DNA of 6,741 nt from Bacteroidota bacterium. GTDB taxonomy: Bacteria; Bacteroidota; Bacteroidia; CAMBQF01. The notes under the pieces are model-generated. The model worked only from the letters and a program-made list of their open reading frames with translations. It had not been told where the DNA came from and made no database searches. The stretch lies in contig JAIXUZ010000120.1 of assembly GCA_027483285.1 (NCBI GenBank), forward strand, positions 1 to 6,741, written 5' to 3'. Shown one piece after another: positions 1 through 5,169 of this stretch (the stretch's first letter is position 1; each line of letters opens with the position of its first letter). Made by a program: the position numbers and the translations under genes.

Positions 1-366
1 GAAGAAATGTGCGACCATATTGCGCTGATAAATAAATCGGAGAAGATACTGGACGGAGGGGTGAAAGAAATTCGCCACCGCTTTAAAAATAACTTATACG
101 AGGTTGACTTTGAAGGCAACTGGATAAGCTTTGGCAACGCGCTATGGGCCGGTTATGAGCTGGTAAGTAAGCACGAAGAAGATGGCATAAACCGCGCGCA
201 GGTTAGGTTGTTGGGTGCAAACACCCCTAACGACTTGCTAAATGCCATATTGCCTGTATGCAGGGTACATGGCTTTAAAGAGTTAATACCTACCGTAAAC
301 GAGATTTTTATTTCATTAGTAACCGGGCTGCCTATTGGTGGCATCCCAACAGAAAACAAAGCATAA
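1..366 (+). CDS. ABC transporter ATP-binding protein, C-terminal fragment (5' end outside window)
   Basis: This is the tail of an ABC ATPase that would power the permease encoded directly downstream. The reading frame is open to the first base of the window, so the ATG at position 7 is an internal methionine and not the start. The fragment opens with E-E-M-C-D-H-I-A-L-I-N and then KILDG, the usual segment after the switch-histidine region of NatA/YhaQ-type ATPases ('VEELCD.I.LI..G..vldG'). About 80 residues of the C-terminal accessory domain (DUF4162-like) follow, ending in LIPTVNEIFISLV, a typical closing motif. Walker A, signature and Walker B motifs must lie upstream and cannot be checked here. 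The stop codon is followed by a single base and then the permease ATG, so the two genes are surely co-transcribed. The family is confident; the substrate is unknown. Confidence 0.85.
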   Translation, partial: EEMCDHIALINKSEKILDGGVKEIRHRFKNNLYEVDFEGNWISFGNALWAGYELVSKHEEDGINRAQVRLLGANTPNDLLNAILPVCRVHGFKELIPTVNEIFISLVTGLPIGGIPTENKA

Positions 367-367
367 C

Positions 368-1714
368 ATGGGAAAGATATCGCTTATCATACAACGCGAA
401 TACATAACCCGCGTTCGCAAACCGGCTTTTATAATTATGACAATTTTAGGCCCATTATTATTTGGGGCTATAACGGTGCTACCTATTTTATTGGCGGAAG
501 TGTCAGATGAAGTCAGGACCATTGCCGTGTCTGACCCTTCTATGCTATACTATTCTGCCCTTAAGGAAAAGGAGACAGATAAAATTAAGTTTATGTACAT
601 TGAACCATCGAGCATAAACAACGCGCTGGCTAATTTTGAAACCAACAACTTTTATGCGGTGTTGGATATACCCATAACTACCCAGGGCGATTTTAATCAG
701 ATTAAAAAGTATACCCGCCTTATATCAAACAAAAATGTGGGCTTGGGCGTACGTTCGTTTATAGAGAATGTACTAACGGAAGAGATACGCAGCCGCGAGC
801 TGGAAACATCGGGCATTGATAAAGCGTTGGTAGATAAAACCCTACAAAGGGTTAATATAAAATCGGTAGAGATTGATGATGCTGGCAAGCAAAAGGAGAA
901 AAGTGCCGAGCTTAATATGGCTATAGGCATATTGTTAGGGGTGCTTATCTACTTCTTTATTTTTATGTATGGCAATATGATTATGCGTGGCGTTATGGAA
1001 GAAAAAACAAGCCGCATTGTCGAAGTTATCGTATCGTCGGTTAAGCCATTCCAGCTTATGTTGGGCAAAATAATTGGTGTTGGCCTGGTAGGCCTTACCC
1101 AGTTTGTATTGTGGGTGGTGCTTAGTGCTACAATAGCCACAGCCGCGCAAACCATGGTGGGTACTGATAAGTACGACTCGCAAAACGTAGCTAAAGAGAT
1201 ATCATCACAACAACCGTCAGACCCTATGCAAAAAGACAATGCCGATGTATCGTCAGAGCGTGGCCAGGCGTTAAACACATTAATGGAGCTACCGTTTGGC
1301 AAAATAGTATTCTCCTTTATCGTGTACTTTATACTGGGCTACCTGCTATATGGCGCTATGTTTGCCGCTATTGGCGGGGCTGTAGATAACGAGACCGACA
1401 GCCAGCAGTTTATACTCCCCATAACACTACCCATGATATTTGGGTTTGTAATGATGCAGTTTGTGCTGAACAACCCCGATGGGCCCGTAGCCTTTTGGCT
1501 ATCCATTATACCACTCACCTCCCCTATCATTATGATGGTGCGTATGCCATTCGACCCACCAATGTGGCAAATAGCCTTATCAATGGTATCGCTGGCGGTA
1601 ACCTTTGTATTTGTAACCTGGTTGGCCGGCCGCATATACCGCACAGGGATATTGATGTACGGCAAAAAAACCAGCTGGAGGGAACTTGGCAAATGGCTTT
1701 TTTATAAGGGTTAG
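368..1714 (+). CDS. ABC-2 type (NatB-like) transporter permease
   Basis: This 448-residue inner-membrane protein is probably the export permease partner of the upstream ATPase. A first membrane helix lies at about residues 21-43. A large extracytoplasmic domain (about 44-183) follows, then six more hydrophobic segments at about 184-205, 231-260, 311-336, 345-366, 374-392 and 400-420. The stretch GVMEEKTSRIVEVIVSS (208-224), just after the second helix, is the hallmark of the NatB/YhaP branch of ABC-2 permeases. A hydrophilic loop at about 262-308, rich in Q, S and D, separates helices 3 and 4. The ATG at 368 is preferred to the in-frame ATG at 335. It leaves a one-base gap to the ATPase gene, avoids a 32-bp overlap, and starts with the family-typical MGKISLIIQREY. 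No Shine-Dalgarno sequence is present, as usual in Bacteroidota. NatB is a sodium exporter in Bacillus, but the substrate here cannot be read from sequence. Confidence 0.9.
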   Translation: MGKISLIIQREYITRVRKPAFIIMTILGPLLFGAITVLPILLAEVSDEVRTIAVSDPSMLYYSALKEKETDKIKFMYIEPSSINNALANFETNNFYAVLDIPITTQGDFNQIKKYTRLISNKNVGLGVRSFIENVLTEEIRSRELETSGIDKALVDKTLQRVNIKSVEIDDAGKQKEKSAELNMAIGILLGVLIYFFIFMYGNMIMRGVMEEKTSRIVEVIVSSVKPFQLMLGKIIGVGLVGLTQFVLWVVLSATIATAAQTMVGTDKYDSQNVAKEISSQQPSDPMQKDNADVSSERGQALNTLMELPFGKIVFSFIVYFILGYLLYGAMFAAIGGAVDNETDSQQFILPITLPMIFGFVMMQFVLNNPDGPVAFWLSIIPLTSPIIMMVRMPFDPPMWQIALSMVSLAVTFVFVTWLAGRIYRTGILMYGKKTSWRELGKWLFYKG

Positions 1715-1716
1715 AT

Positions 1717-1735
1717 AATTGGCTAAACACCAATT
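1717..1735 (+). terminator. weak hairpin just after the permease stop codon
   Basis: AATTGG (1717-1722) and CCAATT (1730-1735) form a perfect 6-bp stem with a 7-base loop, starting three bases after the TAG stop. The right arm runs into TTTT (1734-1737). With only two GC pairs the stem is weak, so termination is possible but not secure. TTAG (1711-1714) and CTAA (1723-1726) could form a competing smaller pairing. Confidence 0.25.
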
Positions 1736-1763
1736 TTAATGCTTTAAATAGCTAGTAGTAGGC

Positions 1764-1787
1764 CTATGTTTCTATGTGCCTATGTGG
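1764..1787. repeat. three tandem copies of an 8-bp unit CTATGTNN
   Basis: CTATGTTT, CTATGTGC and CTATGTGG follow one another at an exact 8-bp period, and GTAA comes next. The repeat lies in the 158-bp non-coding gap between the permease gene and the phosphatase gene, about 85 bp before the latter. Similar short-period intergenic strings are familiar in Bacteroidota genomes; this is recollection and was not searched. The function is unknown. I could not find a convincing Bacteroidota-type promoter (TTTG with TAnnTTTG at proper spacing) in this gap, although one would be expected here for the downstream gene. Confidence 0.7.
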
Positions 1788-1872
1788 TAAATATGGTTAG
1801 TAGAATTTTTATGTTGCCAGGTAACTTACGACCCACAACTTTTTCTACATTTACACTCTAACCCACCGGCAT

Positions 1873-2886
1873 TTGAAAATAGCTGTAATAGACTTAGGTA
1901 CAAACACTTTTAAACTGCTTATAGCAGAGATAAACCGCCGTGGGCAGCTTATCCCCTTATTTAAAGATAAAATACCAGTAAAGCTTGGCGAGGGTGGCAT
2001 TAACAATAACGAGATATCGCATACCCCGTTCCTGCGTGGCTTAAATGCCATGAAATTCCATAAGCAGAACATTGATAAGTTTAATGTAGACAAGATATAC
2101 GCCTTTGCCACTTCAGCCATCCGCTCTGCAAAAAATGGCAAAGCATTGGTAAAAAAAATAGAGGTCGAAACTGGTATTGAGGTAAAAATAATATCGGGCA
2201 ACAAAGAGGCTGAACTTATTTACTATGGCGTTCGCCAGGCGCACCCAATGGGCAAAAAGCGTCACCTGATAATGGATATTGGCGGCGGAAGTACTGAGTT
2301 TATTATTGCCAACGACAAAAAAATATTCTGGAAACACAGTTTCGACCTGGGTGCGGCACGGCTTTTGGAACGCATTAATCCCTCAGAACCTATTACGGCC
2401 GATGAGATTAAAGAATTAAACCGTTACCTGAAAAAAGAGTTAAAGACGCTGGAAGAGGCGGTTGATAAATTTGGCACTGATGTTTTGGTTGGCTCATCGG
2501 GCTCGTTCGACAGTTTAGCCGAAATGATTTACCATAAGTTTCACACCCCCGAGAACCCCTTGGTTAAAACAGATTATATGTTTAACCTTGATTATTTTGA
2601 GCAAATGTACCATACCATTGTTACATCAAACTATGATGCAAGGCTTAAAATGAAAGGGCTGGCACCCATGCGGGTTGAGATGATTGTGGTGGCGGTAGTG
2701 TTTATTAAATACATTATTACCAAACTTAAAATGGAAGAAATGGTACTTTCTTCTTATTCGTTAAAAGAGGGTATACTATATAAAATAATGCAAGACCTTG
2801 AAGAGGAAAAGCCTGCCCCAAAGCCGGCAACCAAACTAAAGGCCAAGCAAACAGATAAAGAGGCTAACACCGAACATTATGGCTGA
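1873..2886 (+). CDS. ppx: Ppx/GppA family phosphatase (exopolyphosphatase / pppGpp phosphohydrolase)
   Basis: This 337-residue cytoplasmic protein has the ASKHA fold of enzymes that remove terminal phosphate from polyphosphate or from pppGpp. Motifs in order are: phosphate-1 loop IDLGTNTFKLL (6-16), ATSAIRSA (79-86), GNKEAELIYYG (109-119) with E112 at the likely catalytic position, phosphate-2 loop DIGGGSTEF (135-143), the DLGAARLLE segment (158-166), and GSSGSFDSLAEMI (207-219). It is of the short, two-domain type, without the C-terminal HD-like domains of E. coli Ppx. Residues from about 308 form a K/P/A/E-rich, probably disordered tail. The start is TTG: the frame is open upstream to a stop at 1822 but has no ATG, and the TTG gives the canonical MKIAVIDLGTNTF beginning. 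Its 3' end overlaps the next gene by 8 bp (ATGGCTGA), implying co-translation. Sequence alone does not separate polyphosphatase from pppGpp hydrolase, so the symbol is provisional. Confidence 0.9.
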   Translation: MKIAVIDLGTNTFKLLIAEINRRGQLIPLFKDKIPVKLGEGGINNNEISHTPFLRGLNAMKFHKQNIDKFNVDKIYAFATSAIRSAKNGKALVKKIEVETGIEVKIISGNKEAELIYYGVRQAHPMGKKRHLIMDIGGGSTEFIIANDKKIFWKHSFDLGAARLLERINPSEPITADEIKELNRYLKKELKTLEEAVDKFGTDVLVGSSGSFDSLAEMIYHKFHTPENPLVKTDYMFNLDYFEQMYHTIVTSNYDARLKMKGLAPMRVEMIVVAVVFIKYIITKLKMEEMVLSSYSLKEGILYKIMQDLEEEKPAPKPATKLKAKQTDKEANTEHYG

Positions 2887-4054
2887 AGAAAGTAAAATAC
2901 TGGTTATTGATGATGAGCGCCCAATACGTAATGCGCTTAAAGATATATTTGAATACGAAAAGTTCATCGTATCCGAAGCTCCGGATGGTATTGAAGGTCT
3001 TGAACTTTTGAAAAAAAGCACGTACGACCTTGTGCTTTGCGACATTAAAATGCCCAAAATGGATGGCATTGATGTGTTGGATAAAATTCTGGAAATTCAG
3101 CCCGACATCCCTGTTATCATGATTTCAGGCCATGCCGATATTGATACCGCGGTAGGTGCAATCAAAAAAGGCGCGTACGACTTTATATCAAAACCCCTCG
3201 ACCTTAACCGCCTGCTAATTACCGTGCGCAACGCCTTAGAACGCCAAAGCCTGGTTACCGAAACCAAAGTGCTGAAGCGTAAAATATCAAAAACATTTGA
3301 TATGATTGGCGATAGCCCCGCGCTAAAGCAGATAAAAGACATGATAGACCGTGTAGCCCCTACCGAGGCCCGCGTACTGATTACCGGAGAGAATGGAACA
3401 GGGAAAGAACTGGTAGCCCGCCACCTGCACGAAAAAAGCAACCGTGCTAATGGCGCCTTTGTTGAAGTTAACTGCGCGGCTATACCCTCTGAACTGATAG
3501 AAAGCGAATTATTTGGGCACGAGAAAGGTGCTTTTACATCAGCCATAAAACAACGCAAAGGCAGCTTTGAACAAGCCCAAGGCGGAACATTGTTCCTTGA
3601 TGAGATTGGCGATATGAGCCTTTCTGCCCAGGCTAAAGTATTACGAGCCCTGCAAGAGAGCAAGGTAATGCGCGTAGGCGGCGAAAAAGAACTACAGGTA
3701 GACGTGCGCGTAGTAGCTGCTACCAATAAAAACCTGCAAAAAGAAATTGAAAAGGGCAACTTTAGGGAAGATTTATACCACCGTTTAAGCGTAATCCTAA
3801 TACAGGTTCCATCACTAAACCAGCGTAAAGATGATATCCCAATGCTCGCAGACCATTTCTTAAAGCTTATTTGCAACGATTACGGCATGGCATTGAAAAA
3901 AATCACCCCCGATGCCTTGGTTGAGTTACAGAAATACGACTGGACAGGCAACATCCGCGAGTTTAGGAACGTGATAGAACGCTTGGTAATCCTTAGCGAT
4001 AAAAACATCACCGATAAAGAGGTTATCTCTTTCGCAAAGCCGTTAAAAAGTTAA
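2879..4054 (+). CDS. sigma-54 activating response regulator (NtrC-like) lacking a DNA-binding domain
   Basis: This 391-residue cytoplasmic regulator would be phosphorylated by a histidine kinase and use ATP hydrolysis to open sigma-54 promoters. The receiver domain (about 5-121) has acidic residues D11/D12, phospho-acceptor D55, S83 and K105. The AAA+ domain (about 142-370) shows Walker A GENGTGKE (170-177), the sigma-54 contact loop as GAFTSA (217-222) in place of GAFTGA, Walker B TLFLDEIGD (237-245), sensor I VAATNKNL (279-286), the arginine-finger region REDLYHRL (296-303) and sensor II GNIREFRN (357-364). The protein ends about 20 residues after this helix, so the Fis-type helix-turn-helix of usual 440-470-residue NtrC proteins is absent. 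The next 74 bases are AT-rich and non-coding in this sense, so a simple frameshift does not explain the loss. The gene overlaps the phosphatase gene by 8 bp. No kinase gene is nearby, so the partner is unknown. Confidence 0.92.
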   Translation: MAEESKILVIDDERPIRNALKDIFEYEKFIVSEAPDGIEGLELLKKSTYDLVLCDIKMPKMDGIDVLDKILEIQPDIPVIMISGHADIDTAVGAIKKGAYDFISKPLDLNRLLITVRNALERQSLVTETKVLKRKISKTFDMIGDSPALKQIKDMIDRVAPTEARVLITGENGTGKELVARHLHEKSNRANGAFVEVNCAAIPSELIESELFGHEKGAFTSAIKQRKGSFEQAQGGTLFLDEIGDMSLSAQAKVLRALQESKVMRVGGEKELQVDVRVVAATNKNLQKEIEKGNFREDLYHRLSVILIQVPSLNQRKDDIPMLADHFLKLICNDYGMALKKITPDALVELQKYDWTGNIREFRNVIERLVILSDKNITDKEVISFAKPLKS

Positions 4055-4120
4055 AAGCAGAAAACTAAAAGTTAATAGCTTTATTATAAACCAATTTTTA
4101 GTATTTCACTTTTAATTTTT
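4046..4120. repeat. long AT-rich imperfect palindrome between convergent genes, possible bidirectional terminator
   Basis: Arms 4046-4073 and 4093-4120 pair in one register across 28 positions with about three mismatches and three G-T pairs, around a 19-base loop. The best blocks are 4046-4057 with 4109-4120, and ACTAAAAGTT (4064-4073) with AATTTTTAGT (4093-4102). Each arm contains a direct repeat at a 21-bp period: AAAAGTTAA at 4046 and 4067, and AATTTTTAGT at 4093 and 4114. An alternative 14-bp stem 4062-4075/4112-4125 is therefore also possible. The left edge contains the last codons and stop of the response regulator gene (LKS-stop). Lying between genes that face each other, it could end transcription both ways, but the stem has almost no GC. 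Confidence 0.6.
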
Positions 4121-4128
4121 AGTTTGAT

Positions 4129-4596
4129 TTACCCTTCATTATGATAAGGGTGACCCTTTATTATGGTATACGCCCTGTATAGCTGCTCGGTAAAAAACAA
4201 GCGTATCATTTGGTGGCTAAACGTCATTTCTGATAAGGCGATCTTTTCATTAGCCCTTTCGTATACCTTATCGGTAAAGCCGAAGGCCCCGCCAATAACA
4301 AACACCAGCGTTTTTGTTCCTAATGCGGCTTTGGTATCTATATAGCCCGCAAATTTTTCTGATGTAAACTGTTTACCGCGCTCATCAAGCAGCACAACAT
4401 AATCGTTCTTTTCTATTTTGGCCAGTATCGCTTCGCCCTCCTTTTGTTTGCCCACAGCACTGTCTGTTGTTTTACCCTCAGGCACCACTACAACATCAAA
4501 CGTGGCAAAGCGGGTCAACCGTTTTACATACTCCTCTACCCCATCCTGCAGGTACTTTTCTTTGGTTTTACCAACCGCAATTAGCGTTATTTTCAT
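4129..4596 (-). CDS. rlmH: 23S rRNA (pseudouridine1915-N3)-methyltransferase RlmH
   Basis: RlmH is a SPOUT-class methyltransferase that uses S-adenosylmethionine to methylate the N3 of pseudouridine 1915 in helix 69 of 23S rRNA on the assembled 70S ribosome. The 155-residue length equals that of E. coli RlmH. Visible family features are the MKITLIAVGKTKEKY start, LLDERGK (69-75), the trefoil-knot cofactor loop FVIGGAFGF (99-107), LSEMTFSHQ (121-129), the following RLFFTEQLYRAY helix, and the C-terminal HPYHNE (149-154). The final motif varies slightly (YHHE or YHRE elsewhere). The ATG gives the standard start with no leader extension. The gene converges on the response regulator gene and is divergent from the DUF4783 gene, with only 66 bp between the two starts. 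Confidence 0.97.
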   Translation of the reverse strand: MKITLIAVGKTKEKYLQDGVEEYVKRLTRFATFDVVVVPEGKTTDSAVGKQKEGEAILAKIEKNDYVVLLDERGKQFTSEKFAGYIDTKAALGTKTLVFVIGGAFGFTDKVYERANEKIALSEMTFSHQMIRLFFTEQLYRAYTIIKGHPYHNEG

Positions 4597-4620
4597 TTGA
4601 AAATAAATTTATTACATATT

Positions 4621-4636
4621 TGGCGCAATTTTTGTA
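4621..4636 (+). promoter_or_regulatory. possible -24/-12 (sigma-54) promoter before the DUF4783 gene
   Basis: TGGCGCAATTTTTGTA matches the sigma-54 consensus TGGCACG-N4-TTGCW at 9 of 12 defined positions with exact spacing. It keeps the -24 GG, while the -12 GC is GT. It lies 26 bp before the ATG at 4663, so initiation about 12 bases downstream would leave a leader of roughly 15 bases. The 66-bp divergent gap (4597-4662) must also hold the rlmH promoter, for which I found no clear element. A housekeeping-type alternative for the + strand is TTTG at 4596-4599 with CATATTTG at 4615-4622, but its spacing is short. The call is low confidence, because AT-rich sequence yields such matches by chance. 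Confidence 0.25.
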
Positions 4637-4662
4637 ATTTTCTCCTTGATTACTCAAAAACA

Positions 4663-5058
4663 ATGAAAAATATTATTTTGGTTGCTTTGGTTATTGTTGC
4701 TTCGGCGTTTGCACCCGAACCTGAACCAATGGATATATATGAAGAAATAGGTAAAGGCATTCGCTCCGGTAATGCCAAATCATTATCTGTTTACTTTGCC
4801 GCCAATGTAGACTTAACTATACTGGACAAAGAAGGTATGTACAGCAAGCAACAAGCTGAATTGGTAGTGCAGGATTTCTTCAATAAGCACAAACCCAATG
4901 GCTACACCCTTAAGCACAAAAGCGTCCAGCCGGGTGGTGCCCAATATTGTATTGGCTCGCTTACCACAACCGCCGGCGAAACATTCCAGGTATACTACCT
5001 GCTTAAAAGCATTGGTGGCGCCCAGCTTATCCAGCAATTCAACATAGAAGCTAAGTAA
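4663..5058 (+). CDS. small exported DUF4783 family protein
   Basis: This 131-residue protein of unknown function is recognised as a DUF4783 member, a Bacteroidota family. The N-terminus MKNIILVALVIVASAFA is a signal peptide (short basic start, hydrophobic core), with cleavage likely around residues 15-17. There is no lipobox cysteine, so a soluble periplasmic product is most likely. The mature part begins with acidic, proline-rich PEPEPMD, then IYEEIGKGIRSGNAKSLSVYF, VDLTILDKEGMYSKQQAE and VVQDFFNKH. It finishes with a strand-rich half (about 79-131) carrying GSLTTTAGETFQVYYLLK. This helix-then-sheet order resembles NTF2-like/SnoaL folds, which is inference. The ATG at 4663 is preferred to the in-frame TTG at 4597, because the signal peptide begins exactly there and the longer form would abut the rlmH start. 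No Shine-Dalgarno sequence is seen; the start is preceded by an A-rich stretch. Confidence 0.88.
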   Translation: MKNIILVALVIVASAFAPEPEPMDIYEEIGKGIRSGNAKSLSVYFAANVDLTILDKEGMYSKQQAELVVQDFFNKHKPNGYTLKHKSVQPGGAQYCIGSLTTTAGETFQVYYLLKSIGGAQLIQQFNIEAK

Positions 5059-5078
5059 TTTTTGCTACGCAAAAATTA
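5056..5078. terminator. perfect 10-bp hairpin at the DUF4783 stop codon, likely bidirectional terminator
   Basis: TAATTTTTGC (5056-5065) and GCAAAAATTA (5069-5078) form a perfect 10-bp stem with loop TAC. The TAA stop of the DUF4783 gene is the first part of the left arm. The T-run and A-run symmetry and the position between convergent genes fit termination on both strands. The stem has only two GC pairs and the sequence after it is not a pure T-run, so strength is uncertain. Confidence 0.5.
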
Positions 5079-5091
5079 ATGCATATTGCAC

Positions 5092-5154
5092 AATTCATAA
5101 TGCAAAATGATTTGCGAAACCTAATTATGAATTCTGCATTTTGAATTATGAATT
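5092..5154. repeat. 18-bp inverted repeat (17 of 18 paired) in a convergent intergenic gap
   Basis: AATTCATAATGCAAAATG (5092-5109) is the reverse complement of 5137-5154 except for one position (5102 against 5144). The 27-base spacer holds a further AATTATGAATT (5123-5133), related to the heptamers that follow. With the hairpin at 5056-5078 it fills most of the 101-bp gap between the DUF4783 and YihY-type genes. Such AATTATGAATT-rich strings are common between genes in Bacteroidota; that is memory, not a search. Confidence 0.7.
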
Positions 5155-5169
5155 ATGAATTATGAATTA
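5143..5169. repeat. tandem heptamer GAATTAT, 3.9 copies, running into a gene end
   Basis: GAATTAT occurs at 5143, 5150 and 5157, followed by a partial GAATTA at 5164-5169. The array crosses the stop codon of the minus-strand YihY-type gene (5160-5162) and encodes its last two residues (N-S). It also forms part of the right arm of the inverted repeat ending at 5154. Copy-number change by replication slippage would move or alter the protein's C-terminus. Confidence 0.85.

Noticed and set aside
335..367. Upstream ATG at 335 as the permease start
   Set aside because: It adds 11 residues unlike the family and forces a 32-bp overlap with the ATPase gene; the ATG at 368 gives the typical N-terminus.
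949..1692. Two minus-strand open frames of 117 codons within the permease gene
   Set aside because: Both are antisense to conserved membrane segments and show no start context or domain.
1715..1872. Housekeeping promoter for the phosphatase gene
   Set aside because: TATGTTTC (1765-1772) and TACATTTA (1846-1853) resemble the -7 element with one mismatch each, but neither has a TTTG box at suitable spacing, so no promoter is called.
3097..3876. 259-codon open frame on the minus strand inside the response regulator gene
   Set aside because: It is antisense to a confident AAA+ domain, has a Ser/Arg/Cys-rich composition with no recognisable domain, and is best explained as a by-product of codon use.
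4597..4662. TTG at 4597 as the DUF4783 gene start
   Set aside because: It would put 22 unrelated residues ahead of a clear signal peptide and begin directly next to the rlmH start codon.
5079..5169. Repeats as a CRISPR array or an attachment site
   Set aside because: Units are 7 bp without spacers and no cas, integrase or transposase gene is present.
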